In this document: piece after piece, positions 36,511 through 46,621 of the stretch
How positions within the stretch are numbered: position 1 is the stretch's first letter
Layout of the letters: every line of letters starts with the position of its first letter
Translations under genes and position numbers: made by a program
NCBI RefSeq assembly: GCF_001729965.1
Contig: NZ_JRWK01000001.1
Coordinates: 124,001-188,000, forward strand
Reading direction: 5' to 3'
From: Methanosphaera sp. WGK6
GTDB lineage: Archaea; Methanobacteriota; Methanobacteria; Methanobacteriales; Methanobacteriaceae
DNA: 64,000 nt
Notes under the pieces: model-generated
Told to the model about the DNA's origin: nothing
Seen by the model: only the letters and a program-made list of their open reading frames with translations
Databases searched by the model: none

Positions 36511-36765
36511 TTATAATTTTGATTTTAGTGTTGCAATTAATTCGGCAGCTTCTGGTGCTCCGACATATGCTACTTCATTGTCAATTACGACGGTAGGTAC
36601 AGACATTATTTGAAGTTCTCTTACTTTTGACATATTTTCATTAACATCAAGGTGTTCAAATTCAATAACATCTCCTAGTTCTTCTACTGCTTTTTCTGCT
36701 GCATCTATTGCCATAGGACAGTATGGACAACTTTGTGATGTAAATACTTCTAATTTTATAGTCAT
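36511..36765 (-). CDS. Small thioredoxin/glutaredoxin-like protein
   Basis: 84 residues, the compact thioredoxin fold of methanogen mini-thioredoxins. The redox motif CPYC is at residues 14-17, followed by the helix, and SVPTVVIDNE with the cis-proline comes near residue 55. Probably reduces protein disulfides, with a reductase not seen here. AGAGGT precedes the ATG. It stands alone with AT-rich spacers on both sides. Confidence 0.92.
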   Translation of the reverse strand: MTIKLEVFTSQSCPYCPMAIDAAEKAVEELGDVIEFEHLDVNENMSKVRELQIMSVPTVVIDNEVAYVGAPEAAELIATLKSKL

Positions 36766-36978
36766 AATAATTACCTCTTTTTGATAGGTTTATTTATTTT
36801 ATTGCTATGGTTGATAATAAATACTTTTAAAGTATTTAAATATTGTCCTATTATTTTTTCTAATTTAATATTTATTTGGTGATTTCTTGTTATTTTTTTT
36901 AAATCTGTATGGAAAATGGATAAATAAATGTGTCTTAAAAAAGATATTAAATAGTATATAATAAAATGATGTGATACA

Positions 36979-37896
36979 ATGGTTAAAGTACGTTCTCCAG
37001 CATCAGCAACAGTAATTAATGCAATAAGTACAGGTAAAGGTTCTGCTTTCGGAATAAAATTATATGTAACTGCAGATGCTTATGTATTAGATTATAATAC
37101 ATCAAAAGATATAGAAGCAATATGCGAAAGTTTAGATAGTCCTGATATGGATACATCTCTTATGGATTTATGTGTGAAGATGGTTTATGATAAGTTAAAT
37201 GAATGTGATAATTTTAATTTAAAAAATATTCGTTTAAAAGTAGAAACTAAATCGGATATTCCTCCAGGTTCTGGTTTATCAAGTAGTAGTGCTGCTTCTA
37301 ATTCGGTTGTATATGCTGTATTATTAGCATTATTGGAAGAAGCTAATATGACTAGGGATGATGTTTTAATTACTGATGAGGATATCCTTAATATTGGAAT
37401 TGATGCTTCTTTAGAAGTAGGAGTTACTAAAACTGGATCTTATGATGATGCATCTGCTTCATTTTATGGCGGTTGGAAAATAACTGATAATTATGAGAGA
37501 AAAATTTTATATGATTATATTGTTGATTATTCGAAAGTATTAATATATATCCCAAACAAATCTTTATATACTGCACAGTCTGATGTTAATGCGATGAAAA
37601 CATTAGCACCACTTGTGGAAATAGCATTTTCCAATGCTATAAATAAGAATATTGAACAAGCTCTTACATTAAATGGCTTTTTATATTGTGCTGCATTAAA
37701 TTTGGATAGTCAAATTTCAATAGATGCATTAAAATCAGGAGCTAATGCTGCAGGATTATCTGGAACTGGGTCTGCATACTCTATTTTAGTGGATGACTCA
37801 ATGGATATTGATGAGATTAAAAGTGCACTTTCAAAGTATCCTGGTAGATTAATAGAAACCGAACCAGATAATGAGGGAGCTGTAGTTATTAAATAA
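36979..37896 (+). CDS. aroK: Archaeal shikimate kinase (GHMP family)
   Basis: 305 residues. The GHMP ATP-binding PPGSGLSSSSAASN is near residues 95-108, VRSPASATVINAISTGKGSAFG opens the protein, and AAGLSGTGSAYS is the C-terminal motif 3. It phosphorylates shikimate; archaea use this GHMP-type enzyme rather than bacterial AroK. A TATA-like TAGTATATAAT lies about 20-25 nt before the ATG with GTGAT between. Chorismate mutase follows nine bases after its stop, consistent with an aromatic-pathway operon. Confidence 0.95.
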   Translation: MVKVRSPASATVINAISTGKGSAFGIKLYVTADAYVLDYNTSKDIEAICESLDSPDMDTSLMDLCVKMVYDKLNECDNFNLKNIRLKVETKSDIPPGSGLSSSSAASNSVVYAVLLALLEEANMTRDDVLITDEDILNIGIDASLEVGVTKTGSYDDASASFYGGWKITDNYERKILYDYIVDYSKVLIYIPNKSLYTAQSDVNAMKTLAPLVEIAFSNAINKNIEQALTLNGFLYCAALNLDSQISIDALKSGANAAGLSGTGSAYSILVDDSMDIDEIKSALSKYPGRLIETEPDNEGAVVIK

Positions 37897-37905
37897 TGTG
37901 GTAAT

Positions 37906-38196
37906 ATGGATAAGAAAGAAGCAGAAAATTTATTAAATGAATCTCGAGATAAACTAGATGCATTAGATGAACAAATACTCAATTTAATTATTGAACGTAC
38001 ATCTCTTTCTTATAATATAGCAAAATCTAAACAAAGTCTTAATAAAGATTTACTGGATTCTGCTAGAGAAAATATTATTCATGAGAAAATTAATGAAAAA
38101 TTAGTTAATATTGAAATCAATAAAGAAAAAGTTCTTGAAATTTTTGATTTATTAGCTACAATAAGTAAAGAAGAGCAGAAAAAATATTTAAATTAA
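37906..38196 (+). CDS. Chorismate mutase (AroQ-type)
   Basis: 96 residues of the all-helical AroQ fold, converting chorismate to prephenate. LDALDEQILNLIIERTSLSYNIAKSKQS carries the active-site Arg and Lys, then SARENIIHEKI and the C-terminal helix with LEIFDLLATISKEEQ. It is a free-standing enzyme, not fused to prephenate dehydratase. It follows the shikimate kinase gene at once, with GGTAAT upstream of the ATG. Tyr/Phe branch genes are not in the window. Confidence 0.9.
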   Translation: MDKKEAENLLNESRDKLDALDEQILNLIIERTSLSYNIAKSKQSLNKDLLDSARENIIHEKINEKLVNIEINKEKVLEIFDLLATISKEEQKKYLN

Positions 38197-38235
38197 CGTT
38201 AATTTTTATTATATTTAAAATATGGAGGTATGATT

Positions 38236-38418
38236 ATGGGAAACATAAGAACTACATTTGTTAAAAGAACAGCAAAAGAATTATTAGAATTACACGGTGA
38301 TAAATTTAATAATGATTTTGAAAACAACAAACAAGTAGTAGCTGAATACTCAACAGTATCCACAAAACACTTAAGAAACCAAATTGCTGGATATGCTACT
38401 CATTTATTACAACAATAA
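38236..38418 (+). CDS. rps17e: 30S ribosomal protein S17e
   Basis: 60 residues. [23 protein letters not shown] and the ending [15 protein letters not shown] match archaeal/eukaryotic S17e. The ATG at 38236 is chosen because GGAGGT ends six bases before it; the ATG at 38230 would have zero spacing. Placed after the aromatic-pathway pair and before the lysine operon, as in several methanogens. Part of the small ribosomal subunit. Confidence 0.95.
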   Translation: MGNIRTTFVKRTAKELLELHGDKFNNDFENNKQVVAEYSTVSTKHLRNQIAGYATHLLQQ

Positions 38419-38532
38419 TTATATTGTTGACCTTTAACTTTTTTTTAAATTTTAATAATCTACTTTTTGAAATTTTTATTTAATTATTTAAACTTATTTT
38501 ATCAAATTGCATATTTTTTAATACTAAATAAA

Positions 38533-38587
38533 TCATATATATTTTATAAGAATAACTTTATTGTCAGAATAACCTGTCAAAAAACAG
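38533..38587 (+). promoter_or_regulatory. Putative promoter and repeat element of the lysine operon
   Basis: A TATA-like TCATATATATTTTATAAG is at 38533-38550. Downstream are two direct copies of TGTCA (38562-38566 and 38575-38579), and CTGT...ACAG (38574-38577, 38584-38587) could form a short hairpin. They lie at or just after the expected transcription start, before the lysC ribosome-binding site. No lysine-riboswitch fold is evident. Confidence 0.35.
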
Positions 38588-38613
38588 ATTACTTATATTA
38601 AAAAGGTGAATTT

Positions 38614-39840
38614 ATGGGAATAGTTGTGGCGAAATTTGGTGGAACATCAGTAGGTACTGGTGAAAGAATTAAAAAAGCAGCAAATTCAGTTGTTAATGAA
38701 TACATGCAAGGAAATCAAGTAGTAGTAGTAGTTTCTGCAATTAATAAGACTACTGATGAATCTATAAAATTAGTAAATGAATCCATAGGTGATACAGTAA
38801 CAGAAAAACAATTAGCAGGTATTCTAGCTATGGGTGAAATGCAAAGTGTACGTATAATGGCAGCAACAATTGAATCATTAGGTGTTAAAGCAGAATACAT
38901 TGATCCATTTAGTGAAAAATGGCCAGTAATTACAGATAGTAATTATTTAAATGCAAAAATTGATAAGAAAAAGACAGCACAACAAGCAAAAGAACACATA
39001 GTAAAATTATTAAATCAAGGTATTATACCAGTAGTCTGCGGATTCCTTGGAAGAGACCTTGAAGGTGTAGTAACTACCCTGGGTAGGGGTGGAAGTGATG
39101 TATCTGCATTTTTATTAGGGCATTGTATAGGTGCTGATGAGGTTATAATAGTCACTGATGTAAAGGGTGTAATGTCTACTGATCCACGTAAATTAAACAC
39201 AGCTAGAAAATTAGATAAAATTACTGTAGAAGAAATGATTGACTTAGCAAATTATGGAGCACAAGTACTTCATCCTAATGCATTAAGATATAAGGATCCA
39301 AATATAAAAGCGAAGATAATTAGTTTTGAATATGGTGATTTAAGAGTACAGGGGACTGATATTATAGGACCGTCTCATTCAGAAGAAGATGTTATAACTA
39401 TAACAAAATTAGAAGAAAAATTATCAGTATTAGCTGTTGTTGGCGAAGATTTAATGAATAAACAAGGTATAATTGCTAATGTTACAGAAAAGGTATCTGA
39501 AAATAATTTAAGTATTTATGGAATATCTACTGGTGAGAGTTCTATAACCTTATTCTTCAGTGAAAAGGATGCAGAAAAAGCTCATGAAGTATTGCATGAT
39601 TTAGTTATACGAGGCGATAGATTAAGTTCAATATCTTTAGGACAGAAAATTGCAATGATTTCAGTAGTAAGTCATGATTTTATTGATACTCCAGGCATAA
39701 TAACAAGCATAACAAAACCATTACATGAAAATAATATTAATATAGTTGAATTATCATCTAGTCAAACAGCAGTTGTAGTATTTGTTGACTGGGATGATGG
39801 TGATAAAGCACATAAATTAATTAAGGAGACTTTACAATGA
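38614..39840 (+). CDS. lysC: Aspartate kinase
   Basis: 408 residues. The kinase signature [15 protein letters not shown] opens the protein, and [12 protein letters not shown] lies near residue 155. Two ACT domains occupy the C-terminal third, with the typical start [17 protein letters not shown] and [15 protein letters not shown], for feedback control by lysine or threonine. It begins the lysC-dapA-dapB-asd operon. The stop overlaps the dapA start by four bases. AAGGTGA is upstream of the ATG. Aspartyl phosphate also feeds the archaeal shikimate entry and Thr/Met synthesis. Confidence 0.96.
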   Translation: MGIVVAKFGGTSVGTGERIKKAANSVVNEYMQGNQVVVVVSAINKTTDESIKLVNESIGDTVTEKQLAGILAMGEMQSVRIMAATIESLGVKAEYIDPFSEKWPVITDSNYLNAKIDKKKTAQQAKEHIVKLLNQGIIPVVCGFLGRDLEGVVTTLGRGGSDVSAFLLGHCIGADEVIIVTDVKGVMSTDPRKLNTARKLDKITVEEMIDLANYGAQVLHPNALRYKDPNIKAKIISFEYGDLRVQGTDIIGPSHSEEDVITITKLEEKLSVLAVVGEDLMNKQGIIANVTEKVSENNLSIYGISTGESSITLFFSEKDAEKAHEVLHDLVIRGDRLSSISLGQKIAMISVVSHDFIDTPGIITSITKPLHENNINIVELSSSQTAVVVFVDWDDGDKAHKLIKETLQ

Positions 39841-40730
39841 ATTTAGATGGAACACATGTTGCTATGATAACACCTTTTGATAAAAATAATAATATTGATG
39901 AAGAAAAATATAGAAGTTTCATTGATTTTTTAATAGCAGGTGGAGTTAGCGGTATTGTTGCTGCAGGAACAACTGGTGAATCTGCAACATTAACTCATTC
40001 TGAACATCAAAAAGTAATTGATATAATGGTAGATCAAGCAGATGGTAGAGTTACAACAATAGCTGGTGCAGGAAGTAATGCTACATCAGAAGCATTAGAT
40101 TTAGTAAAATACTCTGAAGATGCAGGAGCAGACAGTGCATTAGTTATAACACCATACTATAATAAACCTCAACAAAGTGGGTTATATAATCATTTCAAAT
40201 TCCTAAATGATTCTACAAATATACCTATAATTGCATATAATGTACCTTCAAGAACAGGAGTTGATTTATCAGTAGATACAATTACGGATTTAGCAAAATT
40301 AGATAATATAGTTGCAATTAAAGAAGCAAATCCTGATTTAAATAGATTAGCTCATTTATTCAGTTTACTTGATAAAAATAATTTACTAGATAACTTTTCA
40401 GTATTATCTGGTAATGATTCATTAATATTGCCTATGATTGCTCAAGGATCTAGAGGAGTAATCAGTGTAGTTGCAAATATCTTACCTGATAAAACATCTG
40501 ATTTAGTAAATAGTGCATTAAATGGAAATTATACTAAAGCACAATCTTTATCAAATGAATTATTTAATATAATGGATGTATTATTCATAGAAGCAAGTCC
40601 TGCACCAACAAAAAGAGCATTAAAATTAATGGGTAATGATGTGGGCGGATTAAGAATGCCAATTAATGAAATGAGTGATGAAAACGAAGTAATTCTTAAA
40701 AAAGCTTTAAAAGAACATAATTTAATATAA
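39837..40730 (+). CDS. dapA: 4-hydroxy-tetrahydrodipicolinate synthase
   Basis: 297 residues, TIM-barrel enzyme condensing pyruvate with aspartate semialdehyde. [14 protein letters not shown] is the substrate-binding loop near residue 42, [17 protein letters not shown] includes the catalytic tyrosine, and [10 protein letters not shown] has the Schiff-base lysine near residue 161 (canonical IKEA motif). Overlaps the lysC stop by ATGA; AAGGAG lies in the lysC coding end. Second gene of the lysine operon. Confidence 0.97.
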   Translation: MNLDGTHVAMITPFDKNNNIDEEKYRSFIDFLIAGGVSGIVAAGTTGESATLTHSEHQKVIDIMVDQADGRVTTIAGAGSNATSEALDLVKYSEDAGADSALVITPYYNKPQQSGLYNHFKFLNDSTNIPIIAYNVPSRTGVDLSVDTITDLAKLDNIVAIKEANPDLNRLAHLFSLLDKNNLLDNFSVLSGNDSLILPMIAQGSRGVISVVANILPDKTSDLVNSALNGNYTKAQSLSNELFNIMDVLFIEASPAPTKRALKLMGNDVGGLRMPINEMSDENEVILKKALKEHNLI

Positions 40731-40743
40731 TGGAGATGAAAAC

Positions 40744-41565
40744 ATGATAAAAGTAGCAGTAACTGGCTGTGCTGGAAATATGGGTTCTAAAATTGTTAAA
40801 ACAGTACAATCACAAGAAAATATGGAAGTAGTAATGGGAATAGAAATACCTAATTCTCAATTAGCGGGTAAAGATTTAGGAGAACAGATAGGTCTTGGAA
40901 CTATGGGTGTAAAAATAATTGGTTCACAAGATTTAAAAGCAGAATTAGAAAAAGTTCAACCTGATGTATTAGTGGATTTTACAATAGCTTCAGCAGCAGT
41001 AGAAACAGTTAAAATATGTGCTGAATGTGGAGTAAATGTTGTAGTTGGAACTACTGGTTTAACTGATGAACAATTAGAAGTAATGCACACAGCAATTAAA
41101 GAAAATAATGTAAAAGCAGTTATTTCACCTAATATGGCTACAGGAGTAAATGTATTTTTTGAAATAGTAGGGCAAGTTGCAAAAATATTAGGTCAGGAAT
41201 ATGATGTAGAAATTATTGAGGCACATCATCATAATAAACAAGATTCCCCATCCGGAACAGCTAAAAGAGCAGCAGAAATTGTAGCAGAAAATCTTGATTT
41301 AAATCTTAAAGAAACAGCATGTTATGGAAGGGAAGGTATGGTTGGGAAACGTCCAAAAGATGAAATTGGAATCCATGCTGTACGTGGTGGAGATATAGTT
41401 GGTGATCATACGGTTATGTTTGCTGGTGATGGTGAAAGAATAGAAGTTATTCACAGAGCTTCAACAAGACAAGCATTTGTTAATGGAGTTATACGAGCTA
41501 TTAATTATCAAAATGATAAACAAGACAAAAACATTGCAGACATGTTTGATGTATTAGGATTATAA
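40744..41565 (+). CDS. dapB: 4-hydroxy-tetrahydrodipicolinate reductase
   Basis: 273 residues. VAVTGCAGNMGSKIVKTV binds NAD(P)H, VVVGTTGLTDEQLEVM follows, and EIIEAHHHNKQDSPSGTAKRAAE is the catalytic DapB signature with the paired histidines and lysine. Third gene in the lysine operon; next steps (dapL or dapF/lysA) are not in the window. Ribosome-binding site GGAGATGA precedes the ATG. Confidence 0.97.
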   Translation: MIKVAVTGCAGNMGSKIVKTVQSQENMEVVMGIEIPNSQLAGKDLGEQIGLGTMGVKIIGSQDLKAELEKVQPDVLVDFTIASAAVETVKICAECGVNVVVGTTGLTDEQLEVMHTAIKENNVKAVISPNMATGVNVFFEIVGQVAKILGQEYDVEIIEAHHHNKQDSPSGTAKRAAEIVAENLDLNLKETACYGREGMVGKRPKDEIGIHAVRGGDIVGDHTVMFAGDGERIEVIHRASTRQAFVNGVIRAINYQNDKQDKNIADMFDVLGL

Positions 41566-41575
41566 TGGTGTAAAA

Positions 41576-42628
41576 ATGGTAAGAAATGTATGTGTGTTAG
41601 GTGCAACAGGAATGGTGGGGCAACGTTTTATACAATTATTATCCCAAATTCCTGATTTCAATATAGTAAATGTTGCTGCTTCAGAAAAATCTGCAGGTAA
41701 ACGATATGAAGATGCTGTAACATGGCATCAAACAACTCCAATACCTGAAGAAGTAAGGGATATGAAAATAGTAAATACTGATCCTAATGAGATAAGTGAT
41801 GATGTAGATTTTGTATTTGCTTCTTTACCTGCACAATTAGCAGAACCTGTAGAGGCTGCTTTTGCAGAAAAATTTATTGTTGCATCAAATGCTAGTGTTA
41901 ATCGTATGAAAGAAAATATTCCTTTAGTTATTCCAGAGGTAAATCCTGAACATCTTGAAATGATGGAAACACAGAAAGATGTCATGGGATGGGATGGATG
42001 TATTGTAACAAATCCAAATTGTTCAACAATTGCATTAACTTTAACTTTAAAACCATTATTTGATAAATATACATTTAAACGTGTATCTGTTACTACAATG
42101 CAAGCAGTAAGTGGTGCTGGCTATAATGGTGTTCCATCAATGGGTATTCTTGATAATATTATTCCTTTTATTGGTGGTGAGGAAGAAAAAATGCAATCTG
42201 AAACATTACATTTACTTGGAAAAGTTAATGGGGGGCTTGTAGAAAAAGCAAATTTCCCACTTAGTGCTTCCTGTAATAGAGTAGGTGTTGTTGATGGTCA
42301 TACTGAATCTGTTGCAATAGAATTTGAAGATGATGATTTAACAGTAGAGGATATAGAAAAAACAATGTCTACATTTAAAGGAATACCTCAAAAAGAAGAA
42401 TTATCATTTGCACCAGAACAACCAGTCATTGTTAGAAAAGAAACTGATAGACCACAACCTCGTATGGATAGGGATGCAGGTCATGGAATGAGTGTATCTG
42501 TAGGAAGAGTACGTGAAGATGTATTCGAAAACAGTTTTAAATATTCATTAGTTGGTCATAATACTATTCGTGGAGCTGCAGGAGCTTCAATTTTAAATGC
42601 TCAACTAATTTCAAAATTATATTTATAA
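41576..42628 (+). CDS. asd: Aspartate-semialdehyde dehydrogenase
   Basis: 350 residues. VLGATGMVGQRFIQLL binds NADP, the catalytic cysteine is in VTNPNCSTIALTLTLKP near residue 148, and LSASCNRVGVVDGHTE is the second conserved part with the arginine and histidine. Converts aspartyl phosphate to aspartate semialdehyde for Lys, Thr, Met and, in archaea, the shikimate entry enzyme in this window. Last gene of the operon, nine bases after dapB; a T-rich stretch follows the stop codon and may terminate the transcript. Confidence 0.97.
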   Translation: MVRNVCVLGATGMVGQRFIQLLSQIPDFNIVNVAASEKSAGKRYEDAVTWHQTTPIPEEVRDMKIVNTDPNEISDDVDFVFASLPAQLAEPVEAAFAEKFIVASNASVNRMKENIPLVIPEVNPEHLEMMETQKDVMGWDGCIVTNPNCSTIALTLTLKPLFDKYTFKRVSVTTMQAVSGAGYNGVPSMGILDNIIPFIGGEEEKMQSETLHLLGKVNGGLVEKANFPLSASCNRVGVVDGHTESVAIEFEDDDLTVEDIEKTMSTFKGIPQKEELSFAPEQPVIVRKETDRPQPRMDRDAGHGMSVSVGRVREDVFENSFKYSLVGHNTIRGAAGASILNAQLISKLYL

Positions 42629-42666
42629 TTTTATTTCCTTTTTCTTCTTTTCTGCATGGTGGTATC

Positions 42667-43230
42667 ATGTTTTCTATTTTATATTCTTGGGATATAAAAC
42701 TCTTAGAACTTGTTAATTTATCTTTTCATAATTTTTTCTTAAATAATCTAGCTTTAATTATAACATATTTTGGAGTATTAGATACTGGGCTTTTCATTGC
42801 CTTAATTTTATATTTGTTTGGTAATGAAAAAGAAAAAAGAGTGGCTAAAATATTAGTAGTAACTTTATTATTAACATTTGTTTTTACACAAATTATTAAG
42901 TATATTATTTTACGACCTAGGCCTTATCAGGATTTATCTTCATTAATTGTTCTTAGTAGAGGTACGGATCCTTCTTTTCCATCAGGTCATACTGCAATGG
43001 CTAGTGCTTTAGCATTTACATTAGGTCGAAATTATGGGTATTTGGGATTTTTTATGATATTACCTATATTAGTTGCATTATCTAGGTTATATTTAGGTGT
43101 ACATTATCCTTCAGATGTGTTTGTTGGCTTTTTATTAGGAATAATTGTATCTTATTTATGCGAATACTTATTTAAAAATACAAAAATTATGAATTTTATT
43201 AAAAATAGTAGAAAAACTTTAAAAGTTTAA
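42667..43230 (+). CDS. PAP2-family membrane phosphatase
   Basis: 187 residues, several hydrophobic segments. The three-part phosphatase signature is complete: KYIILRPRP (KX6RP), PSGHTAMAS, and SRLYLGVHYPSDV (SRX5HX3D). Such enzymes dephosphorylate prenyl or lipid pyrophosphates on the membrane's outer face; undecaprenyl- or dolichyl-pyrophosphate recycling is a likely role in this glycan-rich envelope, but the substrate is not readable. GGTGG precedes the ATG. Confidence 0.9.
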   Translation: MFSILYSWDIKLLELVNLSFHNFFLNNLALIITYFGVLDTGLFIALILYLFGNEKEKRVAKILVVTLLLTFVFTQIIKYIILRPRPYQDLSSLIVLSRGTDPSFPSGHTAMASALAFTLGRNYGYLGFFMILPILVALSRLYLGVHYPSDVFVGFLLGIIVSYLCEYLFKNTKIMNFIKNSRKTLKV

Positions 43231-43257
43231 ATTTAATATATATAAATAGTGATCACT

Positions 43258-46200
43258 ATGGCGTTTTTAAAGGATGTTGAATCAGAAGAATTGAGAGAAC
43301 TAGTAAAATCTTGTTTTAAAGAGATTAATAGTCTTAAAGAACAATTGAACGATGAAAATAAAGATATTAAAACAAATGAAGTAGTAAAAAATCTTTTAAT
43401 ACAAACAGAGAATAATAGTTCAACTTTACAAGCAAAAATAGGTGAACTTACCGATGAAGTAAGTAAAAAGGAAACTAGCTTAAAAGAAAAAGAACTTCAA
43501 TTACAGGAAAAAGACACTCAACTTAAAGAAAAAGATTTAAAAATAAAAGAAATGGAATCTCAACTGAAGAATGATGTACTTTCATTTGAAGACCAAGATG
43601 TAATTCAAGAATATAAAGATCAAATAAAAGAACTAGAACTAACTGTAGCATCAAAAAATCAAACTATATCTGATTTAAAAGAAGTTGAAGGTAATGTTGA
43701 CGATGTATTTACTAAAGAACTTAAAGAAGAAATAGATCTATTAAAAATAGAAAATGAAAAATTAAAAAAAGAATCATCATACGAACCATCTCAAACTGAA
43801 ATAACTCAACTAAAATCTGTTATTGATAGACAAAATGAAGAATTAAAAGAAATTCCTACATTAAAAAATCAATTGACTAGAGAAGTTACATCAAGAGATC
43901 AAAAAATTAAAAAATACGAAGAACAGATTGAAGAATTAAACAATGCTTCTTCTAATGTTGATACAACAGAATATGAATCAAAAATAGATGATTTAGAACA
44001 AAAAATAATAGATTTAGAAAAAACTAATTTAGAATTAAGTAATAGCTCTCAAAATTTTGATGTAAATGAACTCAATAATAAAATTATTCAACTTGAACAA
44101 GAGAATAAGGATTTACGTGAAAAAGATAATATAGTATCTTCTAGTTCTGATAATAGTATTAATTCTTTAATAGATGATTTTACAAAAAAATCAGATGAAT
44201 TAATATCATTAAAAGCAGATTATCAACGATTACAAGATTCTAGTAGGATAACTGAACTTCAAATTAATGAGTTGAAAAATGAAAACGCCAAACTAAAATC
44301 AACTCTTAATCAAGGACATGTTGAAGATAATAATGTAGTTGAAGAAACTAAAATACTAAAACAAGAATTATCTAGTAAAGAACAAGAATTAAAAGAAGCT
44401 AATACTAAAATAGTATCATTAACTGCAGAAATTACAGAATTAACTGAAAAATTCCAGGAAATACCTGCATCTGATGAACATGTAAATAATTCGGATAATG
44501 AATCAATTAAAAAAGACTTAATTGATAAAAATAATGATTATATTGCATTAAAAGAAGAACATAGCAAAACTTTAGCTAAATATGAAGTATTAGAATCTAA
44601 TTATAGTGATTTAGAAAAATTAAATAAATCTGTAGGGGAAGAATTATCTTTAACTAAAGAAAAATTAAATGAACAAGATACGATTATAAAATCTTTAACC
44701 ACAGATAAAAATGTAATTGATTCTAAAGTAGATAGTTTAGAACAATTATTATCTGAAAAAGATAATGAAATTTCTGATTTGAAATTAAAAATTGATTCTT
44801 CAACATTTGATGAAAAAACAAATAATTTAGATTTAAATGATGAACTTAAAGCTACAAAAAAACAGTTATATGATAAGGATGCTGAATATGATAAACTTAA
44901 ATTAGAATATAATCAATTAAAAAGAACAACTTCTTCTCAGATAACTGAATTAAATGAAGGTTTAACTAAGTTTACAAATGATAATGAAAAAATACTTTCT
45001 GAAAATGAATATCTTGAAAAGACATTGGATGAAAAAAATAAATCTATAAATCAATTAGAACAAGAAAATAATAATCTTAAGTTATTAGTTGAAGAAAAAG
45101 ATTCAGAATATGAAACTCTTAAAAAGAATTATCAAGATTCTAAAATAAATAATGCTGATCAATTAAATGAACTTAAAAAAACAGTTCAAGATAAAAATGA
45201 TAAATTAGCAGCATTACCACAAAAATTGGAGTTAAAAGATATTGAAATATCTCAACTAAAAAAATTACTTAAAACAGCAGAACAAGAATCAGCATCTAAA
45301 AATGATGATATAAATGATTTAAGAAATAATGTTCAAGTATCTCAAGAGAAAATAAAACAATTAAATGATCAATTATCTGAAAGTTCTATTGTTGTGGATG
45401 ATAAACTTAAAGCTAAAGATGATGAAATTTTCAAATTAAAAGAAACATATAATGAAGCTAATCAAGAAAAAGATCAAGAAATTAATAAATTAAATTCATT
45501 GATAAATCAAAGAAACTATAAAATTGAGGAATTAAATGAAAATATTGTCTCTTTAGGTGATGAATTAGATGTTGTAAAATCTAAATTACGAGATAAAGAA
45601 GACCAATATATACAATCTGAAGAAATTATACAATCTAAGGATGATACATTACTTAAAAAAGATGAATTAATCAGTGAAATTAATGAAAGAGTAGGTAGGT
45701 TAGAAAATAAATTAAAACTTAAAGATGAAGAGTTCTTAGAATTAAAATCTAATTTATCTGAAAAAGAAAGCTTAATAAAAAATCTTAAAGTGGATATGGC
45801 TGATTCTAATAAAAAATTAGTTGAAATGGATGCATTATCTACGGAGTTATCTCAAAAAGATGATTTAATTAAATCTATCAATGAAAAATTAGAGAATAAT
45901 GAAAAACAACTTCAAGAAAATATTGATGAACTTGCTAATGATCAAACACATATCAATGAATTAAAAGATATTCTTGAACGTAAAAATAAAGAAATAGAAG
46001 ATCATAAGTTATTACTCTCTGATAAAAATACAGAATTAGATAAACTTAAAGATTTACAACCACGTTTACGTGAGTTAGAATTAGAAAAAGCAGATATGAA
46101 ATCAGATTATGAACAACAAATAACTTCCTTAACTGCGGATCTTCAAAAGGCAGAGTTATTGAAAGAAGATAATGAAAAGAAAATTCAAGAAATTAATAAA

Positions 46201-46506
46201 TTATCTGAACAAATTAGTGATAAAGATGAACAAATTTCAAATTTCACTCAGTACAAGGAATACTTTGATAAAATGGTAATTAAACCATTACCTGGTTTAA
46301 CTAGTTTCCAATCTCAAATTTATCAATTAGTACCTGATGCAAAAAGTGCAACAGAGTTATATGATTATTTGATGGATTTAGGATTTATGGATCTTGAAAA
46401 AGAAAATTTTGCTAAAACACTCAAAGCACTAGAAAAACGAGGATATTATCAAAGAGCACGTGATGGTGATAGGATTATTTGGGTAAAAACAAATTCATCT
46501 GAATAA
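43258..46506 (+). CDS. Giant coiled-coil protein with C-terminal winged-helix-like domain
   Basis: 1082 residues from the ATG at 43258 (GTGAT four bases upstream; GTG at 43249 is in frame). Residues about 10 to 990 are almost unbroken heptad-rich helix full of Glu, Lys, Leu, Asp, Asn and Ser, with only a few breaks. No Walker A, SMC hinge or membrane segment was seen, so it is not an SMC ATPase. The last ~75 residues are globular: PLPGLTSFQSQIYQLV followed by a helix-rich block and KALEKRGYYQRARDGDRIIWV, which reads like a winged-helix. It may be a cytoskeletal or DNA-tethering protein. No family recognised. Confidence 0.85.
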   Translation: MAFLKDVESEELRELVKSCFKEINSLKEQLNDENKDIKTNEVVKNLLIQTENNSSTLQAKIGELTDEVSKKETSLKEKELQLQEKDTQLKEKDLKIKEMESQLKNDVLSFEDQDVIQEYKDQIKELELTVASKNQTISDLKEVEGNVDDVFTKELKEEIDLLKIENEKLKKESSYEPSQTEITQLKSVIDRQNEELKEIPTLKNQLTREVTSRDQKIKKYEEQIEELNNASSNVDTTEYESKIDDLEQKIIDLEKTNLELSNSSQNFDVNELNNKIIQLEQENKDLREKDNIVSSSSDNSINSLIDDFTKKSDELISLKADYQRLQDSSRITELQINELKNENAKLKSTLNQGHVEDNNVVEETKILKQELSSKEQELKEANTKIVSLTAEITELTEKFQEIPASDEHVNNSDNESIKKDLIDKNNDYIALKEEHSKTLAKYEVLESNYSDLEKLNKSVGEELSLTKEKLNEQDTIIKSLTTDKNVIDSKVDSLEQLLSEKDNEISDLKLKIDSSTFDEKTNNLDLNDELKATKKQLYDKDAEYDKLKLEYNQLKRTTSSQITELNEGLTKFTNDNEKILSENEYLEKTLDEKNKSINQLEQENNNLKLLVEEKDSEYETLKKNYQDSKINNADQLNELKKTVQDKNDKLAALPQKLELKDIEISQLKKLLKTAEQESASKNDDINDLRNNVQVSQEKIKQLNDQLSESSIVVDDKLKAKDDEIFKLKETYNEANQEKDQEINKLNSLINQRNYKIEELNENIVSLGDELDVVKSKLRDKEDQYIQSEEIIQSKDDTLLKKDELISEINERVGRLENKLKLKDEEFLELKSNLSEKESLIKNLKVDMADSNKKLVEMDALSTELSQKDDLIKSINEKLENNEKQLQENIDELANDQTHINELKDILERKNKEIEDHKLLLSDKNTELDKLKDLQPRLRELELEKADMKSDYEQQITSLTADLQKAELLKEDNEKKIQEINKLSEQISDKDEQISNFTQYKEYFDKMVIKPLPGLTSFQSQIYQLVPDAKSATELYDYLMDLGFMDLEKENFAKTLKALEKRGYYQRARDGDRIIWVKTNSSE

Positions 46507-46621
46507 TTAATCTACTATTTTTCTTTCTTTTTCGGTTTTATTAATTTTAAAAAAATTATATAATTTAATACTTTTTTTAAATATTTTTGTTATATTGTTA
46601 AACTAATTTTATTATCCAAAT

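Noticed and set aside
38419-38613. Lysine riboswitch upstream of lysC
   Set aside because: The leader after the TATA box is only about 50 nt and lacks the long paired arms needed; only a short weak hairpin is present.
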